From Coprousia sp963931435 (lineage in GTDB: Bacteria; Actinomycetota; Coriobacteriia; Coriobacteriales; Coriobacteriaceae): 64,000 nucleotides of DNA. The notes under the pieces are model-generated. The model saw only the letters and a program-made list of their open reading frames with translations, had not been told where the DNA came from and ran no database searches. The position numbers were made by a program, and so were the translations under genes. The DNA lies in the NCBI GenBank assembly GCA_963931435.1, contig OZ007012.1, positions 1,488,001 to 1,552,000 on the forward strand. The letters are read 5' to 3'. Position 1 is the stretch's first letter. Every line of letters starts with the position of its first letter. Positions 1 to 8,719 of the stretch are shown here, in pieces.

Positions 1-1
1 G

Positions 2-547
2 GCGCGCATCGACCTCATCCTCTGCGACGTGATGATGCCCGGCCTCGACGGCTTCGAGCTCGTCCGGCAGATCCGCCCGCGCTTCGACGGGCCGATCCTC
101 TTCCTCACCGCCAAGATGGCCGAGGAGGACGCCGTGACCGGCTACGGCCTGGGTGCCGACGACTACATCCGCAAGCCCTTCGGCGCCGCCGAGCTGCGCG
201 CCAAAGTGGCCGCGCACCTGCGGCGCGAGCACCGCGAGCGCACCCACGCCCTCAGCTTCGGTGCAGCGGGCGAGGTGCGGCTCGATCTCGGTGCCAAGCA
301 GGTGAGCGTCGGCGGCGCGCGCATCGCCCTCACCCCCACCGAGTACGAGATCGTGGAGCTCCTGGCGCGGCGGCGCGGCCAGGTGCTCTCGCGCGCACAG
401 ATCCGCGAGGCGCTCTTCAGGTGGGATCGCGAGGCCGATGACGCCGCGATCTCGATGCACGTGAGCCGCGCCCGCAAGAAGCTCGCCGCCGCGGGCGCCG
501 ACCCGATCGCGACCGTCTGGGGAATGGGGTACAGATGGCAGCTGTAG
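2..547 (+). CDS. OmpR/PhoB-family response regulator, 5' end outside window
   Basis: Two-component response regulator that binds DNA when phosphorylated by its partner kinase. The reading frame is open from base 2, so the first part of the receiver domain is missing. Visible are the phospho-acceptor Asp in LILCDVMMPG, the switch Thr in LFLTAK, the conserved Lys in RKPFG, then a winged-helix DNA-binding domain (TPTEYEIVELL, SRAQIREALF, ending GMGYRWQL). The stop overlaps the start of the histidine kinase gene by 13 bases, so the two are translationally coupled. The nearby VanZ-RDD gene hints at a cell-envelope role, which is inference. The family call is secure; the target genes are unknown. 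Confidence 0.95.
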   Translation, partial: ARIDLILCDVMMPGLDGFELVRQIRPRFDGPILFLTAKMAEEDAVTGYGLGADDYIRKPFGAAELRAKVAAHLRREHRERTHALSFGAAGEVRLDLGAKQVSVGGARIALTPTEYEIVELLARRRGQVLSRAQIREALFRWDREADDAAISMHVSRARKKLAAAGADPIATVWGMGYRWQL

Positions 548-2151
548 CAAAGCGGCCGCATGCGGGCCGGGGCATGCCGCTCGCGCTCGTCATCGTTCGG
601 TACTTCGCCTACGTGGTCGCCGGACTCGGGGCGGTGTGGCTCGCGACCTTCCTCATCTTTTCCGCCACCATGAACATGGGGCTGGTCTGGTCGGCCAACT
701 ACGGCCCCTCCCATGTGGACGAGACGGCCGCGCTCGTGCGCGCGGGCTCCTTCACGGCGGAGCGCATCCCCACGGCCTACCGCTACGCGCGCCTCGCCTC
801 CGACGGCTCGGTCATCGCGACCGATCTTGACGAGAAGCACCTCGAGCGGGCGCTCATCGTGGTGGACGAGCGCTTCGGGGGCGTCTCTGGGCTGGGCGGC
901 GCCGACGACCCGGCGCAGATCACCGGGCAGGATGGCACCACCTACGCGGCCTTCGCGCTCGCCGATGGCACCGCATGCATCCTCACCTGCACCTACATGC
1001 CGCAGTTCGCCGACCGCGCGCTCGCCGGTGCCCTGCCCAACCCGCAGGACCTGATGCTCGCCGGCGGCGTCGCGGGGAGCATCGCCGCCGTGGCGCTCAT
1101 CGCCCGCCGCGCGAGCCGCGTCCTCGCGCGCAAGATGGCGCCCCTCGCCGAGGCCGCGCGGCGCATCGGCGCGCAGGACCTCGACCACGCGCTCGTGCCG
1201 GACGGCGCGGCGGCGGGCGGCGTGCGCGAGGTGAACGAGGTGCTCGCCGCCATGGACGCCATGCGCGCCTCGCTCAAGGACGCGCTCGAGGCGCGCTGGG
1301 CCGCCGAGCAACGCGAGCGCGAGCAGGTGGCCGCGCTCGCCCACGACCTCAAGACGCCCCTCACCGTGGTGCGCGCGAACGCGGAGTTCGTGTCGGAGGA
1401 GGCCGGTGAGCTTGCGGCGCGCGTCGACGACGCGGCCGAGCGCCTCGCCGAGGTCGCCGCGGCGGCACACGACGCCGCAGCGGGTGCCAAGCGGCTCGAC
1501 GGCTATGTGCACCTGCTCATCGAGGCCTCAAGGGGCGCGGCGACCGTGAACGCGACCAAAGACGTCGCTGTCACGGCGCTCTTCGACGCCATCGAGGACC
1601 AGGGCCGCTCCCTCGCCCGCACCGCCGGCCTCGCGTTCGACGCCGAGCTGGCACCCGATGCGGACGGTGCGCGCCTCGTCGCCGACCGGGACGCCCTCGA
1701 GCGCGCGGTCATGAACGTCGTCTCCAACGCCTGCGACCACGCGCGCACCGAGGTGCGCGTGCGCTTCGTGCTCGATCGCGAAGGCGCCGAGGCGGGCCCC
1801 ACCGGCTCTGAACGAGCATCCGAAGGCCCCGAACCTGCGTCGCGCTACGCAGCGTCCGCCGAACCTCGACCTACCCTCGTCATCACCGTCGAAGACGATG
1901 GGGCCGGCTTCTCCCCGGCCGCCCTCGTCCACGGCTGCGAGCGCTTCTTCCGCGACGATGCGGCGCGCTCGAGCGGCGGTGCGAGAGAGAGCGCGGGCGC
2001 CCACTACGGGCTCGGCCTGGCCACCGCGGTCGATATCGTCCGCGCCCACGGCGGCACCATCGTCCTCTCCAACCACATCGATGCCGCAGGGCACCCCACC
2101 GGCGCCCACGTCACCCTCACGCTCCCCCTCCGACAGCAGCGAGGTGCTTGA
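535..2151 (+). CDS. sensor histidine kinase
   Basis: Membrane histidine kinase of 538 residues, partner of the overlapping response regulator. It has a transmembrane helix at about residues 16-42, an extracytoplasmic region of about 125 residues, a second helix near 170-190, a HAMP-like linker, the dimerisation/phosphorylation box with His270 in AHDLKTPLTVV, and an ATPase domain with N-box NVVSNACDHA, G1 box VEDDGAGFSP and G2 box GLGLATAVDIVRAHGG. An insert of about 30 residues rich in Ser, Pro and Glu lies between the N and G1 boxes. The ATG at 535 lies inside the regulator gene. The signal sensed cannot be read from the sequence. Confidence 0.95.
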   Translation: MAAVAKRPHAGRGMPLALVIVRYFAYVVAGLGAVWLATFLIFSATMNMGLVWSANYGPSHVDETAALVRAGSFTAERIPTAYRYARLASDGSVIATDLDEKHLERALIVVDERFGGVSGLGGADDPAQITGQDGTTYAAFALADGTACILTCTYMPQFADRALAGALPNPQDLMLAGGVAGSIAAVALIARRASRVLARKMAPLAEAARRIGAQDLDHALVPDGAAAGGVREVNEVLAAMDAMRASLKDALEARWAAEQREREQVAALAHDLKTPLTVVRANAEFVSEEAGELAARVDDAAERLAEVAAAAHDAAAGAKRLDGYVHLLIEASRGAATVNATKDVAVTALFDAIEDQGRSLARTAGLAFDAELAPDADGARLVADRDALERAVMNVVSNACDHARTEVRVRFVLDREGAEAGPTGSERASEGPEPASRYAASAEPRPTLVITVEDDGAGFSPAALVHGCERFFRDDAARSSGGARESAGAHYGLGLATAVDIVRAHGGTIVLSNHIDAAGHPTGAHVTLTLPLRQQRGA

Positions 2152-2338
2152 TTACAAAACCGTCACCGCGGTGTAAGGCAAATCGATGGCTCCCACAGGC
2201 GGCGGGCGGCACAATACCCTTGACGTCGCACGCGGCCGCCTGAAGCGGACCAGCGCGGCGCCGTGCCCCGGATAGATCCGGGTGCGCCGAGACGCCGGAG
2301 CGGACGCCGCCCCGGCACAACCGATGGAGGCGGACGCG

Positions 2339-2530
2339 ATGACGCACCGAATGGCCGCTCGACCAAGCCAAGACAGCGGCATCCCCCACGCTCGCGCGTC
2401 CCAGCGCCCGCCCCATCGACCCTGGCCGGTCCGCGCGGTGCGCCGCGCCGCGGCCTCCCTCGTCTACGCCCTCACCATGGCGGCGCTCACCGCCGGCGCC
2501 CTCGTCATGCTCCGCCGTCTCGACCGCTGA
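2339..2530 (+). CDS. small single-pass membrane protein, unknown function
   Basis: 63-residue ORF. The basic, Pro/Arg-rich first half is followed by one hydrophobic helix (ASLVYALTMAALTAGALVML), so the protein should sit in the membrane with a cytoplasmic N terminus. The start is chosen because GGAGG lies 8 bases before ATG 2339. A CACAAT -10-like hexamer lies at 2210-2215, and the VanZ-RDD gene follows 28 bases after the stop, so the two may be co-transcribed. I do not recognise a family. It could be a non-coding open stretch, but the ribosome site and the helix favour a real gene. Confidence 0.55.
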   Translation: MTHRMAARPSQDSGIPHARASQRPPHRPWPVRAVRRAAASLVYALTMAALTAGALVMLRRLDR

Positions 2531-2558
2531 GGCGGCGGGAAGGAAAGGACCTGTCCCC

Positions 2559-3557
2559 ATGGCGCTCATCAAAAGATTCCTCTCCGGCTACACCGAGAGC
2601 TTCCTCGCGGCGCTGGCCCTGTGGCCGCTCGCCTCGGCGGCCCTCACCCTGCCCATCCTCGCCTACCTCTACCACCGCGACGGGCGCCTGCGCTTCATCT
2701 CGGTGGCGAGTACCTACCTCGCCGTGCTCTACGTGCTGGGCCTCGGCTGCTTCACCCTCTACCCCCTCCCCACCGACCCGACGGGCCCCGGCATCGCCTA
2801 CGGCGTCCCCTGGCAGCTCGATCCCCTGGCCTTCGTGGGCGATTTCGCGCGCGAGGGCGTCTCGACCCTGCCGCAGATCCTCTTCAACGTGGTCCTGTTC
2901 CTGCCGCTCGGCTTCATCGCGGGGCGCCTGCTGCGCTGGGGGTTCTGGCGCTCTCTCCTCACGGGCCTCGGCGCCTCCCTGCTCATCGAGACCGCCCAGG
3001 GCATGGGGCTCTTCGGCCTCTACCCGTACGCCTACCGCACCGCCGACGTCAACGACCTCATGTACAACACCGCCGGCGCGGCCCTCGGCTGGTGGGGCGC
3101 CGCCGCGCTCGCGCGCGTGCTGCCGCCGGGCGTCCTCGCGCGCCAGGACGAGGTGACGCACGCGCCGGGGTTCGTACGGCGCTGCGTCGCCTTCTGGCTT
3201 GACATGCTGCTCTTCGGGCTCGTCACCTTCACGGCGAGCGCCGCCGTCTCGATCGTGCTCGCCAACATCCCGGGCGGCGGGCGCCTCATGCAGGAGCCCT
3301 GGCCGCTCGCTGTCGCCGCGGCGGCGTTCCTGTGGATCGAGGCCGTGGTGCCCTGGCGCCACGACGGGTCCACCCCGGGCGGGGCCTTCGTGCGCATGAG
3401 CTGCGAGACCCGCCCGCGCACGGGCGCCCGCCGGGCGGCGTTCTACCTCGCGCGCGTCGCCGTCCTCGGCTTCTTCATCCTGCTCCCCGGCCAGATGGCG
3501 ACGCTGCTCGGCCTGTTCTACCTCTTCGCGCGCAGGATGCCCTACGACCTCATCTGA
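2559..3557 (+). CDS. VanZ-like / RDD domain fusion membrane protein
   Basis: 332-residue polytopic membrane protein. Residues about 60-190 form a VanZ-like domain, with the typical LPQILFNVVLFLPLGF and ETAQG segments and the TADVNDLMYNTAGAALG signature. Residues about 205-325 form an RDD domain (RRCVAFWLDMLLFGLVTF, then a basic stretch and a last helix). VanZ homologues are linked to low-level glycopeptide resistance and RDD proteins to the envelope or ion transport; neither activity is proven for this fusion. Start at ATG 2559 behind GGAAGGAAAGGACC. It lies just downstream of a two-component system, so envelope-stress control is a reasonable inference. Confidence 0.88.
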   Translation: MALIKRFLSGYTESFLAALALWPLASAALTLPILAYLYHRDGRLRFISVASTYLAVLYVLGLGCFTLYPLPTDPTGPGIAYGVPWQLDPLAFVGDFAREGVSTLPQILFNVVLFLPLGFIAGRLLRWGFWRSLLTGLGASLLIETAQGMGLFGLYPYAYRTADVNDLMYNTAGAALGWWGAAALARVLPPGVLARQDEVTHAPGFVRRCVAFWLDMLLFGLVTFTASAAVSIVLANIPGGGRLMQEPWPLAVAAAAFLWIEAVVPWRHDGSTPGGAFVRMSCETRPRTGARRAAFYLARVAVLGFFILLPGQMATLLGLFYLFARRMPYDLI

Positions 3558-3642
3558 CCGTCACGCGCCGAGCGGAGGACCCATATCACCGCGCTCGCGC
3601 TCGTGCTGGAGCCCGACACCGGCGCGGGTGCCACAGGAGCGG

Positions 3643-5256
3643 CTAGAACGTCACGTTGCCGAACTCCGAGAGCTTGAGCTCGGGGTTGTGCTCGACGGCC
3701 CAGTCGACGTTCCAGGGGCTCGTGAACAGCAGGAGCTTGCCGCCGCGCATGTCCTCGACACGCAGGGTGTCGCGCGTGAGGTTGAGCTTGGCCGGGTCCA
3801 CCTCGCCCGGCTCGTTGGCGATCCAGCGGATGTCGGTGTAGCCGAGCGGAGAGCGCCGCACCTCCACGCGGTACTCGCTCTTGAGGCGCTGCTCGAGCAC
3901 GTCGAACTGGAGCGTGCCCACCACGCCCACGATGACGCTCTCCATGCCGGCCCCGAGCTCGCGGAAGATCTGGATGGCGCCCTCCTGCGCGAGCTCCTCC
4001 ATGCCCTTGATGAACTGCTTGCGCTTCATGGTGTCCACCTGGCTGACGCGCGCGAAGTGCTCCGGCGCGAACGTGGGGATGCCCGCGAACCGCACGCGGC
4101 GGCGCGGCGCGCAGATGGTGTCGCCGATCGAGAAGATGCCCGGGTCGAACAGCCCCACGATGTCGCCGGCAAAGGCCTCGTCCACGATGGCGCGGTCGTC
4201 GGCCATCATCGCGGTGCCCGTCGCGAGCTTGATCTTGCGACCGCCCTGCACGTGCCAGGCGTCCATGCCGCGCTCGAACCGGCCCGAGCAGATGCGCACG
4301 AAGGCGATGCGGTCGCGGTGGTTCTTGTCCATGTTGGCCTGGATCTTGAAGACGAAGCCCGAGAAGTCCTCGTCGGTCGCCTCGACGGGCTCGCCCGTGA
4401 GCGCATCGGTGTGCGGGCCGGGCGCCGGCGCGTAGCGCAGGAAGTCCTTGAGGAAGGGCTCGACGCCGAAGTTGGTGAGCGCCGAGCCGAAGAACACCGG
4501 GCTGAGCTTGCCGGCGCGCACGCGCTCCAGATCGAACTCGTCGGCCGCGCCGTCCAAGAGCTCGATGTCGTCCATGAGGGCGCGGTGGTTCTCGGCGCCG
4601 ATGAGCTCGTCGAGGGCGGGGTCGCCCAGCTCCGCCTCGATCTCGGTGACCTTCTTGGCGGCGTTGGCGCGCCCGTCGCCCTCGAAGGCGATGACGCGGC
4701 GGGTCGCGCGCTCGAACACGCCGCGGAAGTTCCTGCCGCAGCCGATCGGCCAGTTCATGGGGCAGGTGCCGATGCCCAGCACGTTCTCGATCTCCTCCAT
4801 GAGCTCGAACGGGTCGCGGATCTCGCGGTCGAGCTTGTTCACGAAGGTGAAGATGGGGATGCCCCGCAGGGCGCACACCCGGAAAAGCTTCACGGTCTGC
4901 GCCTCGACGCCCTTGGCGCCGTCGATCACCATCACGGCGGCGTCGGCGGCCATGAGCGTGCGGTAGGTGTCCTCTGAGAAGTCCTGGTGACCGGGGGTAT
5001 CGAGGATGTTCACGCAGCAGCCGTCGTAGGTGAACTGGAGCACGGAGCTCGTGACCGAGATGCCGCGCTGCTTCTCGATGTCCATCCAGTCCGACACCGC
5101 GTGCTTGGCGCTCGACTTGCCCTTGACCGAGCCGGCCGACTGGATGGTGCCGGTGTAGAGCAGCAGCTTCTCGGTGAGCGTGGTCTTGCCGGCGTCCGGG
5201 TGCGAGATGATGGCGAACGTCCGGCGCGCGGCGATTCTGTCGGCGAGGCTTGGCAT
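3643..5256 (-). CDS. prfC: peptide chain release factor 3
   Basis: Translational GTPase that recycles RF1/RF2 from the ribosome after peptide release. It has 537 residues, close to the usual 525-535. The N-terminal GTPase domain shows SHPDAGKTT (residues 18-26), the G3 motif DTPGHQDF and the G4 motif NKLD. The RF3-type domains II and III follow (KRKQFIKGMEELAQEGAIQ). The open frame extends far upstream, but ATG 5256 is chosen because MPSLADRIAARRTFAIISHP matches the family start and GGAGGG precedes it. It converges with the VanZ-RDD gene. A TACAAT hexamer (complement of 5314-5319) is a possible -10 site. Confidence 0.96.
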   Translation of the reverse strand: MPSLADRIAARRTFAIISHPDAGKTTLTEKLLLYTGTIQSAGSVKGKSSAKHAVSDWMDIEKQRGISVTSSVLQFTYDGCCVNILDTPGHQDFSEDTYRTLMAADAAVMVIDGAKGVEAQTVKLFRVCALRGIPIFTFVNKLDREIRDPFELMEEIENVLGIGTCPMNWPIGCGRNFRGVFERATRRVIAFEGDGRANAAKKVTEIEAELGDPALDELIGAENHRALMDDIELLDGAADEFDLERVRAGKLSPVFFGSALTNFGVEPFLKDFLRYAPAPGPHTDALTGEPVEATDEDFSGFVFKIQANMDKNHRDRIAFVRICSGRFERGMDAWHVQGGRKIKLATGTAMMADDRAIVDEAFAGDIVGLFDPGIFSIGDTICAPRRRVRFAGIPTFAPEHFARVSQVDTMKRKQFIKGMEELAQEGAIQIFRELGAGMESVIVGVVGTLQFDVLEQRLKSEYRVEVRRSPLGYTDIRWIANEPGEVDPAKLNLTRDTLRVEDMRGGKLLLFTSPWNVDWAVEHNPELKLSEFGNVTF

Positions 5257-5393
5257 GGTCCCCCTCCCGCCGCGCGGCGGCGCGGCATGTACGACGTAGC
5301 GATAACCCGACGTATTGTAGCGAAACGCGCGCGGAGGAACCGTGGAGAGGGGTCGGACGGCCGAGACCCCGTGGAGCCCGAGGGCGGCCGTCG

Positions 5394-7367
5394 TCAGGCG
5401 CGCCACCGATTGAGGCAGGCGAAAACCTCCTGGCGGCGCGGGAGCGCGAGGCCGCAGGCGACGGCGCGACCGCCCGCGAGCGCCTCCCAACCGTCGCGAT
5501 CGAGCTCGTCGAGGAGCCCGTCGACCACCTCCACGAGCGCGCGGCTTCCGTCGAGCAGCCGGCGCTCCAGCACGAGCCGCGCGAGCTGGGCGAGGGCTGC
5601 CGTCTGCTCGGCATCGACCAGCTGCTCCACGAGGCGCAGATCCGCCGAGCCGCCGCCGACCGAGAACCCGTCCCGGCCCTGGACGCGCACCTTGAGGCGA
5701 TCTTTGCCCGCGCCCGCGCGAGGGCGTCCGCCGGCATGCGAACCACCGTGCCACCCGCCGCGCGACCCGCCGCCCGTTGTCCCGGCGCGCAGCACGAGCC
5801 TTCGACCAGAGCGCTCGCCCAGCGCGTCGATCGGCACCGTGCCCCCATCGACCTTCGAACGAACCGCGTCCCGCTCGCGCGCCACCGCGACGTCGTCCTC
5901 CGGCGCGCCCGCCACCGTGCGCACGCCCCCTGCCGCCGCCGCATCCGCCACCGTCCGGATGCCCCGCCCGCTGCAGACCGCGCGCACCCGCTCGGTCACG
6001 TCGCGCGCCTCGTAGCGATCCATCTGCAGCACGGTATCGGCAACCGGGAAGAACGCGCCCGAGCTCCCCACCACGAGCACCGTCGAGACGCCGCGGCGCT
6101 CCCAGAGCCCACGCACGCGCTCCACGAAGGGCGTGATGGGCTCATGCTCCGCCGCGACAACCGCCTCCATCAGCTCGTCGCGCACCATGAAGTTCGTGGC
6201 GGAGGTGTCCTCGTCCATGAGCAGCACCCGCGCACCGGCCTCCAGCGCCTCCACGGTGCCCGCCGCCTGCGAGGTGCTGCCACTCGCATCCTCCGTGGAA
6301 AACGAGCGGGTGTCGCGGCCGTCGGGCAGGTTGGAGATGAAGGGCGCTATGTCGACGACCTGCACCGCGCGCCCGTCCTCGGCGCGGAGCTTGACGGCGG
6401 TCGCGTCGGTGACGACGAGCTCGCGCCCGTCGCCCGCCACATGGTTGTAGACGCCCTCCTGCAGGGCCTTGAGCAGGGTCGACTTGCCGTGGTAGCCACC
6501 GCCCACGATGAGCGTGACGCCGCGCGGGATGCCCATGCCCGGCGTGGGGCCGCGGTGCGGCAGGTCGAGCACGACGCGCAGGCTCGCCGGCGAGCGGAAG
6601 GGTGTGGCGCCCGCGAGCGGGCGCGCCGAGACACCGCTCGCCCGCGGCAGCACCGCGCCGTCGGCCACGAAGGTCACGAGACCGCGGCGTCGGAGCTCGG
6701 CGCGCACCGCCGCCTGGTCGTCTGCCAGATCAGCCGCAGCCCGGGCCGCCTGCAAGAGGTCGCCATCCCAAGCTTCTGCAACGCCGTCGGGCGTCGCGCC
6801 ACGCTCGGCATGCCTCCCTCGAACCGCCTCCGCACGCACGGCGGCATCCGCGCCCACAGCCTGCGGCCCGCGCGCCGTCAACGCCCGCTCCACGCAGCGC
6901 GGCACGAGCTCGAGAAGCATCCGCGCAAGCGAGCGCGCATCGGTGCTGCGCCCGTGCGCCGGGAACCCCGCCACGAAGCGCAGAACCGCGCCGTCCTCGT
7001 AGAGGTCGCAGGCAGAGCGCGCGAGCACCTCGGGGCCGGGCGCGCTCGTGGCGATGAGCCCGCTTCTGCCCGAACCGCCCACCGTACAGCTCACCCGCGC
7101 TGCCTCGCGCGCGAACCGCCGCACGAGTAGATCCTCCACTGCGATGCGCCGGTGCGGCACGTCCATGAACTCGAGCGGCAAGCCGAGCGCCTCCATCGGC
7201 ACGAACACCGAGAGCTCCGAGGGCGCCGCGAACGGGTCGCCCTGCACGTGGTCGATCGACAGCTCAAAGGTACCGAGGTTGTACACGCCCCGGAGCTCCT
7301 TGTACGCCGGGTAACCGCGCCGGTCGATCGCGACCAGCCGCCGCCTCAGGTCGTCGCTCGTCTGCAT
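5394..7367 (-). CDS. predicted ATPase of the ABC class (PF09818 family)
   Basis: 657-residue predicted ATPase with ABC-type nucleotide-binding motifs and no membrane segments. The variant P-loop GGGYHGKST carries Lys295, and the Walker B segment reads RVLLMDEDTSATNFMVRDEL. Members of this family are soluble stand-alone proteins whose role is not established; links to RNA or DNA metabolism are speculative. A Gly/Arg-rich linker (about residues 545-570) separates the ATPase from a C-terminal helical part. ATG 7367 is chosen over the upstream open frame because AGAGGAGGGG precedes it and MQTSDDLRRRL starts the family-like region. The promoter probably lies between this gene and the divergent MmcQ/YjbR gene. 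Confidence 0.88.
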   Translation of the reverse strand: MQTSDDLRRRLVAIDRRGYPAYKELRGVYNLGTFELSIDHVQGDPFAAPSELSVFVPMEALGLPLEFMDVPHRRIAVEDLLVRRFAREAARVSCTVGGSGRSGLIATSAPGPEVLARSACDLYEDGAVLRFVAGFPAHGRSTDARSLARMLLELVPRCVERALTARGPQAVGADAAVRAEAVRGRHAERGATPDGVAEAWDGDLLQAARAAADLADDQAAVRAELRRRGLVTFVADGAVLPRASGVSARPLAGATPFRSPASLRVVLDLPHRGPTPGMGIPRGVTLIVGGGYHGKSTLLKALQEGVYNHVAGDGRELVVTDATAVKLRAEDGRAVQVVDIAPFISNLPDGRDTRSFSTEDASGSTSQAAGTVEALEAGARVLLMDEDTSATNFMVRDELMEAVVAAEHEPITPFVERVRGLWERRGVSTVLVVGSSGAFFPVADTVLQMDRYEARDVTERVRAVCSGRGIRTVADAAAAGGVRTVAGAPEDDVAVARERDAVRSKVDGGTVPIDALGERSGRRLVLRAGTTGGGSRGGWHGGSHAGGRPRAGAGKDRLKVRVQGRDGFSVGGGSADLRLVEQLVDAEQTAALAQLARLVLERRLLDGSRALVEVVDGLLDELDRDGWEALAGGRAVACGLALPRRQEVFACLNRWRA

Positions 7368-7542
7368 GCGCCCCTCCTCTTTGTCTTGAGGCGGCCGGGA
7401 TATGAGACGCCCGACCGCCGCAGCCCCTTCGCTGCCGCTGCTCTCCTTATCGTCTCTCCATGGTAGGCGCAACGCGCTGCGCGGGGCGGCCGGGCGCCCC
7501 AAACGGGTACAACTTCCTCAGCAGCCGAGAGAAAGGACCATC

Positions 7543-7965
7543 ATGGACCTCGATCGCATCGACGCACGCTTGCTCGCCCATCCGGGAGCCACCAAGGCCC
7601 TGCACGAAAAGTGGGGCTGGATGGTCTATTGGGTGGGCGGCAGGCAGTTTGCCTGCGAGTTCACGGCAGGCGCGGCTGCGAAGGCTCCCTACGCGGGCCG
7701 GCACCTGCTCTCGCTCAAATGCGATCCCGACCGCATCCGTGAGCTGCGCGCCGCGCGGCCCGAGGTGGTCCTGCCCGCCTACTATTCCGACGGGCGCACG
7801 TGGATCTCCATCGACCTTGACGCCGACTTGCCCGAGGAGCTGGTGCTCGACCTTTGCGACCAGAGCTACCGGCTCGTCTTCGCCAGGCTCCCCAAGCGCG
7901 CGCAGCGCGAGATCGAGCTTTTGCAGGGTTGCCCGCTGACTCAAAACAACCCCGTCCCCAAATGA
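7543..7965 (+). CDS. MmcQ/YjbR family DNA-binding-fold protein
   Basis: 140-residue protein with the MmcQ/YjbR signature: an N-terminal helix ending in KEKWGW-type sequence (LHEKWGW), MVYWVGGRQFAC, the LLSLKCDP strand, and the C-terminal YSDGRTWISIDLD and YRLVFARLPKRAQ segments. The fold is a CyaY-like two-layer sandwich and the function is not established. Start at ATG 7543 behind GAAAGG. The last residues and the TGA stop lie inside a short palindromic repeat (7937-7969), so the C-terminal tail (TQNNPVPK) is probably supplied by the repeat rather than by the ancestral gene. Confidence 0.82.
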   Translation: MDLDRIDARLLAHPGATKALHEKWGWMVYWVGGRQFACEFTAGAAAKAPYAGRHLLSLKCDPDRIRELRAARPEVVLPAYYSDGRTWISIDLDADLPEELVLDLCDQSYRLVFARLPKRAQREIELLQGCPLTQNNPVPK

Positions 7966-7969
7966 GTCA
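7937..7969. repeat. short palindromic intergenic repeat, copy 1
   Basis: TGACTCA at 7937-7943 is matched by TGAGTCA at 7963-7969, with CCCCGTCCCCA between them. The element lies between two convergent genes and contains both of their stop codons. The CGTCCCCA core is shared with elements at 11410, 17176 and 18862. Confidence 0.6.
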
Positions 7970-8455
7970 CTTGCCGGATAGGCGCTCCGCTCGGTGGATG
8001 AGGTCGCGATAGCGCGGGTCGTGGCCGGCAGCTTCTCGCCATGCAGGGTCGGCAAGGCGTTCGGCAACCGCCCGCTGCATGAGGGTCTGCATCTCATCCG
8101 CCTGATGCGCTTTGTGCGCGACCCAGTCCTCCCCCACGTTTGCCGGGTCGAAACCATCCGACACACGATCGAAAAGCGGCATGCCGCGCGCGGCATCGCT
8201 CTGCCGTGATGCAAGCTGCTCGGCCATAACGACCGTTTGCTCGAGCGCATCAAGCGCACCATCTACATCGCTCGCGCGGCGCAGCGCATCCGCAAGCTCC
8301 AGCGTCATGGTGAGACCGTAGTGCGGGTTCACCGCTTCCATACCAAGCGCCTCGCACACCGCAAGACCCGCATCCGCCGCGCGCCGCTGCAGATGCGCAT
8401 GCGCCGCCGGCAGGTCGTGCGCGATCGTCTTGCCGATGTTGACCGTTGCATCCAT
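7967..8455 (-). CDS. unrecognised helical protein
   Basis: 162-residue protein predicted to be almost all alpha-helical and soluble, with no signal peptide or membrane segment. Features are an N-terminal HDLPAAHAHLQRRAADAG helix, a central DGALDALEQTVVMAEQL helix and a basic C terminus (RYRDLIHRAERLSGK). I do not recognise the family. ATG 8455 is preferred to GTG 8461 because AAGGGAG sits 5 bases upstream. The stop lies within a palindromic repeat shared with the convergent MmcQ/YjbR gene. A helical-bundle cytoplasmic protein is the most that can be said. Confidence 0.65.
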   Translation of the reverse strand: MDATVNIGKTIAHDLPAAHAHLQRRAADAGLAVCEALGMEAVNPHYGLTMTLELADALRRASDVDGALDALEQTVVMAEQLASRQSDAARGMPLFDRVSDGFDPANVGEDWVAHKAHQADEMQTLMQRAVAERLADPAWREAAGHDPRYRDLIHRAERLSGK

Positions 8456-8582
8456 GCGCACTCCCTTCGATCGACCCGCCAGCGCGCAGGGCCGGTGCGG
8501 GCGGGCGGGTCTTGAACAATCGGAAGCCAGCTTCTGCCTTTCAGTATGAAGTCGCGTTCAAGTTGAATCAAAGGAGCGTTGG

Positions 8583-8608
8583 TTGACTTTGGCCGGTCCA
8601 TGTCAACC
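8583..8608. repeat. 7-bp perfect inverted repeat in intergenic DNA
   Basis: GGTTGAC is followed, after about a dozen bases, by GTCAACC, in the 264-base gap between the helical protein gene and the deacetylase gene. It could be an operator or a small hairpin; there is no T-run to suggest a terminator. Confidence 0.35.
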
Positions 8609-8644
8609 GTGCGCACGGTCTCGGCTCCTCCCCGCGAATGGGTT

Positions 8645-8677
8645 AAAACGAACACGTCCTTGGGGCAGTGCCGTTTT
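8645..8677. repeat. short palindromic intergenic repeat, degenerate copy 2
   Basis: AAAACG at 8645-8650 pairs with CGTTTT at 8672-8677 around AACACGTCCTTGGGG, a diverged form of the AACACGTCCCC core seen at 17176-17219. It lies downstream of the deacetylase stop. Confidence 0.45.
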
Positions 8678-8719
8678 GCTCATGTGCGGCCGGGCGGGGC
8701 ACGATCACGTCAGGGCCCC

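Noticed and set aside
3628..4977. 449-codon plus-strand open frame opposite prfC
   Set aside because: A shadow of release factor 3; amino-acid composition is skewed and no motif is present.
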